Assembly: GCA_013397115.1 (NCBI GenBank)
Contig: VWZW01007069.1
Span: 605,577-669,576 of the forward strand
Direction of reading: 5' to 3'
DNA from: Edolisoma coerulescens
Lineage: Eukaryota > Chordata > Aves > Passeriformes > Campephagidae
DNA: 64,000 nucleotides
Part shown: positions 48,441 through 61,480 of the stretch, piece after piece
Position numbering within the stretch: position 1 is the first letter of the stretch
Layout: each line of letters starts with the position of its first letter
The notes under the pieces: generated by a model
The model's input: only the letters and a program-made list of their open reading frames with translations
Told to the model about the DNA's origin: nothing
Database searches by the model: none
Position numbers and translations under genes: made by a program

Positions 48441-50089
48441 CTATGGTTTTAAGCCTTTTTTTATTCTTTTTCATTTCTTTGAAAGAAATTAGCCTTCAGA
48501 TAGCATTCCCTCAAACTTCTTTTCAGTCTCAAAACAAATAATGGGAATGCTGTAGAGCCCTGCTTGGTGAAATTGATGCTCAGGGTAAATTCTCAAAGAT
48601 ATAGGACATTTCCTTAGAAGCCCCAGGTGATGGATACCCAGTGTTTGCATCCTCTTCAACCTCTGCTATATATATTCTTCTCTATCCTTTCCTTTTTGTT
48701 CCTTCTCTGTTCCCCTTTAATAAACAGATTTCTTTCTTTCTCATTTTGCTTATGTAATCAGGTATCCTTATTTAGACTACCATTTCTTCTTGAAATCCCA
48801 TTTAATTAATTGGGAATAAGGTGATGTGACTCGTAAAGCTATGTGAGGTTTTAAAAATGGATAAAACTGCTTTAAATATATGCAAAGTCAAATTGTATAT
48901 TATTACTTGCATTTTGCCCTACCTAAACAATATATAGGAATCATCCAGTATTAAGCAGAAGTGAGGGATGCACAACACTTGCTTAGCAGTAGCATTGTTA
49001 TACTAATACCTAGAAGGACTGTAAGGTTTCAGGGAACAGGTTATCTAATTTTCACACAGTATTAAGCACAATGAAGCCAAATTCCCTAGAAATTACCGTG
49101 GCTCAAATAAATACTCTTAATGACCTGTGCATGTTTAAACTTCTTGAGTCCTGTACTTAGTGGTCTTGCAGCAGTACCACTTTTAGCTCATTGTAAAGTT
49201 TGTTCATTAGTGACTGACTTAGACGATGAATTAGCAAAACGACATTTCCCCAGAGGAGGCAGGTATGTGTGCTGCTTGTTGCATAATTTAGGGGAAACTA
49301 TGAGGAATCTCAAAGGTAATGCAAGCAGAATGAGGACATTAAAGAACTGGTTTTGATCTCACAATAACATAAGCCAGGAGGAACTCTTCAGAAATATACA
49401 TTTATGTTTAAGGGCATTGGTAGGATGGGAAATGAAGAGTAGGTGTTGAGAAAGGAAAGGCAAAGAGTAGGAAAGGATGGAGTTAATTGCTCTGTGAACA
49501 TTGAAACTCCTCTTGAAGAAAGTCAGAGAGCCTTTTTGGAGAGAGTAGAACATCACTATCCATCACCTGTGGAGCCAGCCCCTCCCTCTTGTTAGCAGTT
49601 GTGCACCCATCTCCTCACCCAGCACTGGCATTCCCCACCCTGGCACAGAAATGCTCCCTCAAATCCTGCTGTCAGCAGAGGGAAGGAAAGACAAAAAAAA
49701 CCATGTAGGAAATGCTCTCAGTCATATGAGAGAGGGCCTTCGATGGCAAATGCTGCAACATTTATTCTGTCAGAATGGCTAAAATTAGGGAGTATTTATT
49801 TTCTGTACACTGGGAGAGCCCTTGACAAAAAGCTTTAATCTGCTCCAGACATACTACAGTCTAAATCTTATATGTGGCTGCAGAAGTGCTTAGCATGATT
49901 AGGTATAAAATTTGTATTGAGGAGGTTACATGCAATAAAGAGAGAAAAGGAAAGAGATGAATCTAAAAAGATGGAAAATTGAGGGGAGTAAACATAGAAC
50001 ATGTAATGAATTTCCTAAAAGTCTGACATTTCCATCACATTCTTTTGATGCATACTTAGGAAAGTTTATCGCAGTATTCACATCTTTCT

Positions 50090-50680
50090 AATTAGATGGA
50101 ACAAGCCAGATGATTAGAGCCGTGAAAAAAACATCAAAAGGTTCACACAACTTTTTATATAATTAGAAGGGAATTTTCATAACCCCTAAAAGCAGGATTT
50201 AATTGTGTAATTTAACATACAATTTAAATATCAAGATCAAACTAGCAGGGCAAGTGACTTAATGGGATAAATGATATTAACATCTAGTGTCAAAGCTTAA
50301 TTTAAACAACAGAATGTCTTCATTATGCAAAAGAGTCAAGCAAACGAATCGTTCAAAGGGCCTTTTTTTCAACAAGCCCTTTCCTATTGTTTCTTTGAAA
50401 ACAATGAAATCAGCTGTGGAGCAGCAACATGCTGAGAGACTAGGAGTGCACGATTGGCTTTGTCCATCTGACCTCACTGTGACATTGTAGTGCAAGATAT
50501 TATAAAACAAGACCCTCCTGCAGTGCTCACACAGAGGACCTTTTAAGAGCTGGTTAATTTTACTTTTGTAGCTAATTAAATGGGAGGGGGCAGAGAGTGC
50601 ATGAAATGTTAAAACCCTTGTGTTGATGCTGCTGAGCTTTGTTGGTTTAAAAGTACCAGCAGAAGCGTTCATAATTTGTC
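50090..50680. promoter_or_regulatory. Candidate neural-type enhancer in WDPCP intron
   Basis: This dense cluster has an octamer-like ATGCAAA (50325-50331) just after CATT, an inverted SOX pair ATTGTT-N8-AACAAT (50386-50391 and 50400-50405) and several TAATTA/TTAATTT homeodomain cores (for example CTAATTAAATG near 50572). The stretch is non-repetitive and has no coding frame. It lies about 0.4 kb on the donor side of the 51095-51158 WDPCP exon. OCT, SOX and homeodomain combinations typify early neural enhancers, and OTX1 is the nearest neural gene. Function is inferred. Confidence 0.35.
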
Positions 50681-51094
50681 ACTTTTCACAAAACCCCAAG
50701 AGACAAACTAAGAGCATTCAGGATCCCCAGGACATGGACAGCTCTTGCATCCAGGACTCGGCAGTTGGACTTAAAGGAATGGATTAGAAATGTATAAGCT
50801 TATTAGAGTGAAAGATGACATTCACCCACATCAGGTCAGATGAAGAAAGGGAAAGTTTAAAAACATATATAATAACTTCTGGAAAATTAAGAATAGCCTG
50901 TAGGCCATGCTGGGGAAAATGTCAGTGACTCTAAAGATACTTAATTCCTACTGATGAGTTTCATGATGGCAAAGGTAGAACAGTTCTGTCTTTAGTATGC
51001 GTCCGAGACTGCAAATGACCTGGAACTGTTTTAATGTGTGCAAAAGCTGACAAATAACATCCTCCCACAGCCTCTGTCTCCAGAAACAACTCAC

Positions 51095-51158
51095 CATGAA
51101 CAGGTCCCGAGCACCGATGTCAACAGCAAGCAGAAATGCTTTTTCAAATCTCTGATAC
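51095..51158 (-). CDS. WDPCP: WDPCP coding exon (most 5' exon found in window)
   Basis: This 64-nt minus-strand exon supplies the last base of an Arg codon and then YQRFEKAFLLAVDIGARD, then LFM, ending exactly on a codon. It matches human WDPCP as I remember it (RYQRFEKAFLLAVDIGARD, then LFMDIHYLALD). The acceptor TTTCCTTTTTCTTTCAG is strong and the donor CATG|GTGAGTTG is canonical. It continues in frame into the 44994-45096 exon. The preceding exon, expected to end in something like RFFHHLL in human, was searched for up to 64 kb and not found. Confidence 0.96.
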
Positions 51159-53159
51159 CTGAAAGAAAAAGGAAACCTGTCACTTGCTGAGGTTAATTTA
51201 AGAGCTGCATCAAATTTTGCTAATGTACAAAGTCCTTCAGTGCTCATCAGAAGCGATGCCAAAGCTTTTTTGGAGAAACTTGATAGGCTTATACTCAGAT
51301 TGCAGAACTGTGGGGTAGGACAGTGACTACCCTTAACCTTCTTCATTGTTTCAAACCTTCACCAAGTGGTTCAGTCCCATCAGATCTGGTTGAATCTGAA
51401 GGGAGCTGAAGATCCTGTAGATCCTAACAAATCCATCCTTTACAAAGATGCCAACCACAACACAGATAAACAGTATCCCCAACAATGCTGGTAGGAACCT
51501 CAAAATCCCCTACAGAAAATACCAATCCCAAATCTCACATTACTTCAGAGGTCCCTGTAGAGGTTTGCACTGATTTTTGTCCTTGCAGACCCCTTGATAC
51601 AGCTCTCTGAAGATGCTAATCCAGTTGAGTCATGAATCCTCAGGGACTACAAGAGGTAGGGGGTTATGAGTAGAGTTATGAGACAACTGTTTTGTCTCAT
51701 AACTACCTTAGCCCAGTATTAGCACAGACTCCTGAGAGTTTTCTGGGACCCTACAGTGAAAAAGATCACATCAATGAAGTAGAATAAGGAGGAAAAGAGC
51801 AAAATCACAAGCAAAAATCATCTCTAGATGTGCTCTAGAAGGCACCACCTGAGCATCACCCAGAGATGCAGTAAAGCAGGAAGGCAGCAGTGTGGATGTG
51901 GAATTTCACCTTTAAGGACCATGCCTTTGGTGGGTTGAGGCCTTGCTGAACAACAGCTCCTTCCAATTGCGGCGACAGACTGACCCCTTTGTTCTACCCA
52001 GACACCACACACCAGCTCCGAGGAGTTACAGCAAATACCCACACGGGATGGAGGCACTGGGCAAGGCTGTGAATATCTTGTGTGCAATCCTTGGGAATTC
52101 CACAGAAGCAGGAAGACACAAGCCATCCATCAGAAGCTTTCTAAATATATATGCAACATTGCACTGGCAAATGCCAATCCCAATGGAAAATTCTGCACCG
52201 GGCTAATGTCTCTCTTATACTAGGCATGGATAACTATTATGTGACATTATATTATGAGAAAGTGATTGTATCTGTACGCATTTTCCTCTATGGCACATTT
52301 TTAACTGTTTAAGATTAGCTACGGAAATAGATTTGGTGGTTATTTTTAGAAATGCAAATACCTGAATTTTATTTCAGCTGGGAGGTAAAAGTCTGATTCC
52401 ATATAGAATGATTTCGTATTTGTCCCATTACAAAGGGGGTAAATTTCCCCCCTTTCCACCAGTTAACAATTTCAACAATGGATCAGTTGTAGACACCCGA
52501 AGTTTGGGAAGGAGATGACTTCTTTGCCCCAGTGGGGAAAAAACAGCATTGTGATTTCTCAGGGTTAGAAAGGTGTAGGTTGTGCTTGTCAAATGAGTAT
52601 TGTCAGACAGCACCACATGGCTGCCAGAATTCATACAGCTCTGTACCTTGATGGTGTCATAGGAAACAGTGGGCAGTGCTGCAGCTCCTCCTTAGGCCGG
52701 TGTGAACAAGAGGCAAGGTGGGAATCCTCCTTCCCCTGGGTGGGTAAAGCAGTCCCATATGATGCACCACACCGGGATTCCTGTTCCCGGCCAAAGCCTC
52801 AGCGGTTTCCTGGCTCCCTCCTGTTACAGCCTTATCGCTCTCCTCTCTTCTACCACACACTTGGAATGATTCATCAGATTGCAAGATAGAGCCAGAGAGG
52901 ACTTTTCCTCAAGGAATAACATTCGTGACAAGAAGGCATAATACGTTAGCTTAAATAGAAAAGGAAATGCACTCTCCAGGTGAGGTTCCTAAGAGCTGGA
53001 GTGGGGAGTCCTTCCCTCCCTAAAGCTAATCTCCCTGCTGTGCCTTCCAAGTACTAATTTGCAGCCCTCCTCACAGAACCAGTTTAAGGGAGGGGAAGAG
53101 ATAAATTAAAGTTAACCTCTTGTTCACCAGGGAACAGGCAGTGCACCCCCACTTTTTCA

Positions 53160-53620
53160 TGCATGTCTGTGTATTTGAAGCTTTTCACCATGATTCCCAT
53201 GATGGATTTTCCATCAAATTGTTTTGCAATGATGCTTTTGAAGCTATGCTTTAATTAAGAAAAATAAGTGCATGTTAAAATACGTGTATCTTGAATAGCT
53301 ATCATGTTTATATTTTTTCTGGCATATTTTTCTTTTCCATTATGGATTAAATACACGTTTTTAGTACTTAGAGGGGAAATTTGAAACCAAAGAGAAACCA
53401 GCTATGTGACTCGCTAAAACGAATGTCTGTATCATTATTTTATTCTTACAAAGTTATCACTATATAGACTATTTGAATGACATTTACTTTAGCCAAGGCA
53501 AAAATGCCTGCAACCAAAAAATGTAAAATAACTTTCTCGTTTGATTGACTTGCAGAACGGAATCATGGCCTTAAGCTGTCATTTCTTTGCAGTTTCACAA
53601 AGATTTCAATTTTTTTTCCC
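53160..53620. promoter_or_regulatory. Candidate conserved non-coding element with OTX/PBX-type sites
   Basis: This AT-rich, repeat-free stretch contains GGATTA (53344-53349, complement of the K50 homeodomain site TAATCC) and TGATTGAC (53542-53549, PBX/MEIS type). It has several CpGs retained in AT-rich sequence and no coding frame. The call is inference from texture and motifs. Confidence 0.3.
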
Positions 53621-55139
53621 TTAATCAACATGCATACTTCAGTCTCATTATGGCCCCTATTCATAAAAGTGTGACGTTAGCTCACTATTTTCGTATCTGT
53701 ACTAAGAAAAAAAAAAGGGAAAAAAAAGACTGCCTAAAAATCCTCTTCACAAACCAAGAGTGTTGGAAATAACAATCAGAGTTGCTTCATAATTTATTAC
53801 AAATTGAATTGCTTTAAAAGAAAGCGGATGTTACAAAGAAGAGTGACAAGTTTGTATTACTTAGGCCAACAGTATTAAAACAGCCAGGAACATCCAGCAT
53901 TTTTTAACCTAGCTTTACTAGAAGATAATTGTGAAACCCCTTGGTATGAAAGTTTTGTTGTTTTTAATGTACAGAAACCATTAGAGAGGTCTATACAGCA
54001 TGAGACCAACCTCAAGCTAATAATATCTGGTTTATAAGCATGTTTAATCCTGGGAAGACTTCTTACTGTTGTTAGCACACTCACTCACAGTTTATCAGCT
54101 CCTCAAACAAACAAAATACCCCCCAAGTCAAACATTCCCCCTTTTGTTCTTGTGCTACAGTCACCAGGTACAATATTTGCTTTCCAAAATGGAATCTCCA
54201 GGGCCCTGGTGTTGAACAGTGTCTTCCCACCCCTTCCTCCACCTTGCCCCTTATTGCTTGGTTCACAATAACTCCAGCAATCAAGACTTATACGTCTCTT
54301 GAAAAAGAGAGATAAGGAAATCTGCCTGCAAACCATGAAGTTCAGCCACTTGTTTGGTCAAAGTGACAGGCAATAGAAATATGACCTTCAAGATTAGAAC
54401 TCTGAAGCTGCAATTAACTATGTAGGACACACAGGAAAATATTTCCCTGCAAGCCATTTAGTAGCTGAAATATTAATTTCGAATTTTCATATAGTAAGAG
54501 AATACTGTTATTATATGCAATTCTGTCTGTATTCTAAAAAAATATAAAAAAATTTGTTGGTACGGGGAAGGAAATCAAGGGGAAATGTGAATAATATGAT
54601 AACAGTCATGCAGGTCAGAAATGGTCAAGGCAGAGAAGAATCCAGACCTGCCTTCCATGATGAAGTGACAAACCTGCTGCCTGCCTGTATTTTGGGAATA
54701 TGACTTAACTGAAAAGATGCCAGAAAAACATTTCATTTTTAAATAAAATATATAAGTAAAAAAAACCCCAGAATGTTATCTGTAACTTCAGAAAGGCTAT
54801 TCTGTTCACTGGCATAAATAATAAGAGAATCAAATGCCTGGGATTTCCTTCTGTTGAATGTTCAGAAATAAAGTAATTTGAAATACTGTTGATCAAAAAA
54901 ACGTGTATGGATTTCAGCCTGCAGAGAAGGGAAAAGAAGTCTCTTTGGTTTTTAGAAAATGTTCTACAAATATATAAAAAGGCAAAATTTTTTCATCTGT
55001 ATTCCACAACTCCTAAATTGAATGTGGTCACTTAAAGATAGAGATACATTTTTTCAGACTGAAAATGGTCAACCTGAAAACATTTGTAATATTTAGCCAT
55101 AATATTAAAGTGTCTCGTAAGACCTCCAGGAACCAGGAA

Positions 55140-55188
55140 AAAAAAAAAAAATCATGTGGAGGGAGGAGGAAGGGAAGGGAGAGGGAGC
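55140..55188. repeat. A-run plus polypurine tract
   Basis: A run of about 14 A, a short break (TCATGT), then GGAGGGAGGAGGAAGGGAAG and GGAGAGGGAG. This is intronic low-complexity sequence. Confidence 0.75.
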
Positions 55189-58100
55189 TCATGCAGGCAA
55201 GCAATATAGTGCAGAAAAGATGGAAACATTTCTTTAGGGACTAGTTACAACCAACAAGCCTTCTTAGACATGCTCATCGACCATGTAAGCATATTCCTTG
55301 TGCTGGGCTGATAAAGGAGGGCTGCAGCAGTTTTTTTCCTTGTCTTCAATAAGAGTACACAACATTTAGAAAATAATCTGCAGGGGAAGAGCTGTGGCAC
55401 AAATAATATTTATAAGGCAATCCTTTTTAATGGAAGAAATTTCAGAGTCTTCCTCATCTCACAGTCCAATCAAGAGTGATACACATTCAAAAAGTGGATA
55501 TTAAATATGCACTGAGCAAACAGAACAGGAAAAAATGAATATTGAAATAATTTACATGTAATCAAACTACACTGAAATTAAGTTTTAATTGTTCAGTATT
55601 CCATGATGCATATGCAGATTTTAAAGTATTCAGAATATCAATCAAGTGTTTACTTACATCAAGCAATTGTATTTAAGCATACAAAACAGATGATGAAAAT
55701 ATGTTCAATCAGCTACAGCTCCCAACATTTACTGCTGGGTTTACATGATCACTTTTAATTCAGTTATTTCATTTAATATTTCAATTTAATAGCTCATTCT
55801 TTCATTCAATTTCTAGGCATCTTGCCCATTTCTTAAACACAATAATAATAATTATTCATAAAAGGAGCTGTTTCCTCATAAATTCTCATATCAGCAATTT
55901 TTGGAACAGAAATGGTTTTCATGCTTTTTTTCCCCCTCAAAATATGTTGTTATTATCTGTAATATTTTCCTTTTAAATTAGACAATATTCAAATAAAGAA
56001 TGACATCTGCAAAATGGCTCTGAACCTCGTTCCGTTGGAATTGTGAGCCAGAATAATTAGAGATTATCAGGTTAAAGAACCTAAAAAGTGTGTGGCTAGG
56101 TTGTTAAGTGGTTGATTTAAATGGGGACAGATTGGTTTTCGACCAACTGTTGAACACAACACCACTGATTTAGGCATGTAGCTGTATGTCACCTTCAGAG
56201 CCCATTTACAAAACCAGGGCTAAAAGGACTTACATATTTCACAGGAAAAATTCCCATGTGTAATGATCCTTAAAATGACAGCCCTGAAATTCTATTGACC
56301 TTCAATTAAATACTTAAAAGTACAATTTCAGTAAATTCTGAAGACATAGATTGCTGAGTAATCCATCATATATAAAGTATAGTATTAGTCAAAGATTTAT
56401 ATCCCGCGTTTTATATTGAATGCTGAAAAAGTGGTACTTAAGAGTTCCTGGAGAGGAATAAATACATCAAGATCTCACATTTCTTTTAAAAAACTCCCAA
56501 ATATGCAACCAAAAAACCTCACTTTAAACAAAAATCAACCAAAACCTGATATGATTTTACCCTAATGAGTTCAGTAGGACACCCTATTTTAAATAAGGTG
56601 GTTGTAGAAAACCGAATGCAGCCTGAAGACCAGGAGCTCGCCAAAGAACCTATTTTATGCCTCCTCCTACACAGGCTCAGCACAGTAACTCTTCCTGTTC
56701 CCAAGGTACCCTGCCAAAACACGCTCCAGACAACACTGTCCTTCTCCCAGCAGGGCATCCACAGCTCCCTCCCAACAAAGGTTTGAACAAGAGGCCGTGT
56801 GGACCATGCTTGGTGTTCAGCAGTGCATGTCTTGATTGGCAGAACTTCTATCTGCTGAACTTTCACTGTAGCATTTTGGGACACTGATAACCTCCTGTAT
56901 TCTATTTAACCCCAACTGGTTGCTGATTCCACAAAACTTGCAGGCATTTGCTTATTTCTGAGACTTCTACCCTCTGTTAAATTGGTCGAGATTCACCAAT
57001 GATTCTGTAAGTTAGTAGAGAAGTGGCAGAAGGATCAACTGAAAGCTTCACCCTCTGAGATGCCAGCAGTATTATTTTGCCAACCTCCTGCTATTATGCC
57101 ACTGTGTTTTTAGATTATGAGCTCCTTTGAACAGGCCGCACAAACCTCTGAGGAGGGTTCACAGCCTTGTTACCTTCTAAGATACCGACGAAGAGAAAGT
57201 GCTGCAGAGCACACCAAAGGCTAATGGAGAAACAGCCACTGGGTCTGTGTGTGTGTGAGTCAAGGGGATAATCTCCTAAAGTGTATCCTAAATTGTATTT
57301 TAGATGCAGGAGCTCTAAAGGCTGTCCAGGTATAATCTATACATCCCTTCAGGCCCAGATTTAGCAAAGCATTAATGTATGGGTTTACGACCTACAATTT
57401 TCCACAGCCCTAAATATGGGCATGTTAAGTGAAGTGCTGGATTTGTGACCTGAGTGACTTGTTTAAAAAGAAATCCCGTATGGATCCTTTCAAAGGTCAT
57501 ACACAAATAGGTCTCAGGTAAAGTCAGTGAATAACCATGAGAAAATACAGTATACAAATACAAAAATACAAGTATCTCAAGGCACCCAAAATTTCTGTCA
57601 CTTGAAGGATACTGTCAAGTTACATATCTCTGACCTAAAGGAAGTCCACCTATAACTTTATAGATTGTTGGGTGTAGAACTGAATGCCCTTCACATCAAA
57701 GGGTACCCTCTGGTTTGAAGCAAGAAAGCAAACGAGCAAACCAAATTAAAAAAAAAAATAGGAGGAAAGAGAAAGCTAATAAGGGGAGCCAGACAATATG
57801 ACTCTCTGGCAAGAGAAAGCCCTTGAGGGCTGTAACTGGCTGTGAATCTTGAGGTCGTTCCCAAACCAACCATAAAAAAAGTTAATAATCTTACCACGTG
57901 ATTCCTATCTTCTAGGGAGATATTCTGCTCTAGGAAACCAATATGTATTCTTGTGTGAAATAGTTCAGGTGACTCTGTCTTACACACTTCTTCTCAGGAC
58001 AGAATTTTGAGTCAGATTTTCAAGTGAACCAAGTTAATTTTTGAATGAAGTAGTTTAATAATAAGGGATCATTTAAACCTTTAAAATACATATTTAGCAA

Positions 58101-60029
58101 GAAATAGTCTGGATGTATGAAATATTCTAGAAAAAGCAGTGGGTCTAGGTATAAAGAAAGATACATCCTTTATTTGTTGACCTTTGCTCAAATTAATTAT
58201 AAACCAGCACTACTGTAACACTCTGGAACTGCCTCATACCTACACTGAAGAAATATTTGTTTAAAGATCCTGATTCTATGAACATTTATGTCACACATTT
58301 CCCATGTGATGCTGGTCATTCACGTTGGCTTGGGTTCTTGTAGGATGTGCCACTGAAGGGTATGGCAGCATCTACTTCCTACTGTGAATGAGAATTCTTT
58401 CATATCTCTCAGGTGCTCCAAAATTTTCAGGAGTAGGTGCCATAAAAGTCTGGATAACAGAAATTTATTACTATCATAAAATAGTATTACATAAATCGAA
58501 ATTATTACAGTTTATTTCTTTTTAAACTAGATTCTGTCTTTTCTCATAATCTGTACTTCCTTTGAATTTCCTACACTCCTTATTTCCTTTTTCATACTCA
58601 TTTTCCTTCAAGAGAACATATTTTGTTGCCGTAGCAGTATTTTCCTACCTTGCAATTTTATCATCACGGCTTTCCTTCAGGTTTCTCTAAACTGCAACCA
58701 ACACCCACCCAGCAAACACAGGCCTCCCCCACCACCAAACCTCATCATTCCTCCAACCTCTCACTACTTAGTAACTTCTCAACAGCCTATCTTTATCTTT
58801 AAATACAGACACACTCCAACATACTCTTCCAAAGTACTCTGGGCTAAAAACAGGTGTTAATTAAAAATGCTGATAAGAGTCAGTGACACCTGTTGTTTCA
58901 CATTTATTTTACTCAACCCTGTCTGTTAAATCCTAGCCTTTATTGCGTTAATTCGCTTCTGCTTTTCTTCTTTTCCAGCTTTATCCCTCTCACTCTGGTG
59001 ATCATGTAAACTTAACAGTATGCCTTGAAAGCTGGATTTTATTGAGCAAACATATCAGCATGTCTACACACTAAAGACAGCTATATAACAGAGGCCCAGT
59101 ATCATCGCTGTGGTTAAGGATGAGTTGCTGCCTCTATAATAAATCCCTATTGTATACGTGTGATATCTCTGCCATTTCGAGCTGCAGCAGATGGAAATTT
59201 GGTATTAAAGTTAAGATGAACAGGCCCTTTCCCTCCTTGGCTTTCTATGAGGTACAGGGCCAATTCTCCCTCATGCCTGACATTGGATAAGATGTGCCTT
59301 TTTAGTGCTAAGACTTCTTGGGGAAAATACATTAGCTCAATATTTTCTAAAGCTGGCTGCCTAAAGATAAATATCTACTTACAGAATCATGGTGCAGGGC
59401 CAAATTTTGAATCACTTGCTGAGTTATGGATCCATTAGAGTATATTTACTTTTTCTATCTAGGTTTCTCAATAGCCAAATTACTTCTTTATAATAAAATA
59501 ATGCAGTAGAAATGCTCATAAAATTCCCACACATAACAGCTCCATTACAGCAAACACAGCCACAAAAGAGATAGACAGGCAATTCTCGGGAACTTTGTAT
59601 GAATTTTGGCACATTTCTGAGGGAGCAAATGGAAAACTATTGAGTCTGCTTTTTCTGCACAGCATCATGTCCAGAACATAAAACATAGGAACAGCCTTTT
59701 GCTGAGACTGAAGGCACACCTGACATAATCCCTTACCATTAGCTAGGAGAGAATATTAGAACAGGGCAAGCATACGGTGATACTTCCCTAAGTAGTCTCC
59801 CAGGCTCCAACAATTTGTGGTTCAGGGATTTGCTGAGCCAGAGGTGGTTTCTAGGCTGGTGTTCCTCAGTGAATTTCTCTTCTCTGAACCTTGCCTTTGA
59901 ACTCACACACAATTTTATCATCCACAACATCCTGTGGTAAGGAGGTTCATATTTTAATTATAACGTTATGTGAAGAATCACTATATTTTGAAACTGCCAC
60001 GTGTTAGCTTTGCTTGATGGCCTCTAGTT

Positions 60030-61480
60030 TTTGTATTAGAAGAAGCAGTGAGCAGTCATTTACTGTGCTCTTTCTCCCTAACACTCACAATTTAATAGAT
60101 CTCTATCTCAGCTGCCTCTCCTCTTTAGGTTGAGGAGTTCTAGTCTATTTAGTCATTCCTTTCACTAAATCTGTTTCATGCCTTTAATCATCCTGGCTGC
60201 TCTTCCTAAACTTTTTGAGTTCTGCTATATCCTTTTATAGATTATAGGACGCCAAAACTACACACAAAATTCAGCTGAACTGAAGTTCACTGTTTTGTTG
60301 TCTAGTCCTTTTCTAAGAATTCCTAGTCTGCAATGTAGTTTTTGTACTTCTGTTGAGCACTGAACTGAGTATTTTATAGCTGTAGAGTTATAGGACCAAA
60401 TTCTTCTTCCAGAGTAATGTTGAGCTCAGATCGCATCAGTTTACACATGAAGTTTGGAGTCACACACCACTGTGTACAAAGTGCTTCACTTTGAATTTAT
60501 TTACATTTAATGTTATCTTCAATTCTGACACTATGTCACTGCATCCTGCAAAGCCCTTTTGCTGATCTTCACAGCAGGTCCCATCTTTACTACTGTTAAT
60601 AATTTAGTGTCATTAGCAAATGCTGGCAGCTCACTATCTGCTCCTTTGCCAGGTTGCTTATAGTATAGATCTGCCATGCTTATAATTTCCATTGGTGACC
60701 TCCATGACAACTGACCATTTACTCTTACTCTGTTTCTTACCTTTTAATGAATAACTTGTCTATGAAAGGGAAGCTTTCCTCTAATCCCATGGCAGCTTAG
60801 TTTGTTTAAGACATATTGGTGGGAGACCTTCCAAAAAGGTCTTCAATGGTCCAACTTTCATCAGTAGCAGCTGGATAGCCATTACTGACATGATTGCTGA
60901 CATCAAAGAATTTGGAGTTTTGAGACATGACTTGCCTTTACAGAAATCCTGCTGATTCTCCCCCAATACATTATTTGTCTGTATGTTCACACATTTTTAA
61001 AATACAGTTTCTACTAATTTCACTGGTACAGAGGCTGGACTTACAGGGCATAGTTCCCCAAGGTCTCTCCAGACTGTTTTGAAAACTGACTTAATATTTT
61101 CCATGTTCCTGTCCTCAGGTGCTTAGGTCATTCTAAATGTGGGGTTACGCACCAGAGTGTGTATTTCAGACGTTTTATGCCTTACTACCTTTAGAAATTC
61201 TGAAATAATTTTACCTAGTGCTGGTCATATATTACTATTTATCTATCTCTAGTTGATACTTCAGCACTTACCACTGTAAACCAAGAAACATCCCGATTCT
61301 CTTCTATCTTGGCCAACTAGTCAAAAGGAGATTTTTAAAGAGATCTGCATGCCTGTCTGCTTTTTGTGTCTTTCTGTAAGCCTGTTTCCATGTATTTTTT
61401 TTTAGTTTATCTGCCTCTCTCTTTCTATTACAGAAACTATCTGAGCATCTAAAATCTTTCTGTTAACTGGCCAGTAATAA
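60030..61480 (-). mobile_element. Old degenerate CR1-clade LINE with reverse-transcriptase remnant
   Basis: The + strand is a reverse-complement CR1/L3-like element. AGGGAAGCTTTCCTCTAATC, then CCATGGCAGCTTAGTTTG, GGTGGGAGACC, AATCCTGCTGATTCTCCCCC, then AATACATTATTTGTCT, and TTAGTGTCATTAGCAAATGC all align with the ancient amniote CR1 pattern. On the minus strand, positions around 60916-60972 translate to NVLGENQQDFCKGKSCL, the start of a CR1 reverse-transcriptase block. It is broken by stops and frame changes. Both ends are approximate; the low-coordinate side is the 3' side. Confidence 0.85.

Larger units (their letters stand above)
45097..51094 (-). other. WDPCP: WDPCP intron with two CR1 fragments
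   Basis: This 6.0 kb intron has donor CATG|GTGAGTTG at 51094 downward. It contains two CR1 3' fragments (45.5-46.2 kb), an AGC/AAC trinucleotide repeat at 46.8 kb and two motif-dense non-repetitive stretches (47.78-48.44 kb and 50.09-50.68 kb). A 46270-46512 plus-strand frame is coding-like but unassigned. Confidence 0.7.

Noticed and set aside
56519..56884. Minus-strand frame of 121 codons
   Set aside because: It overlaps an open frame on the other strand and shows no family, splice site or poly(A) support.
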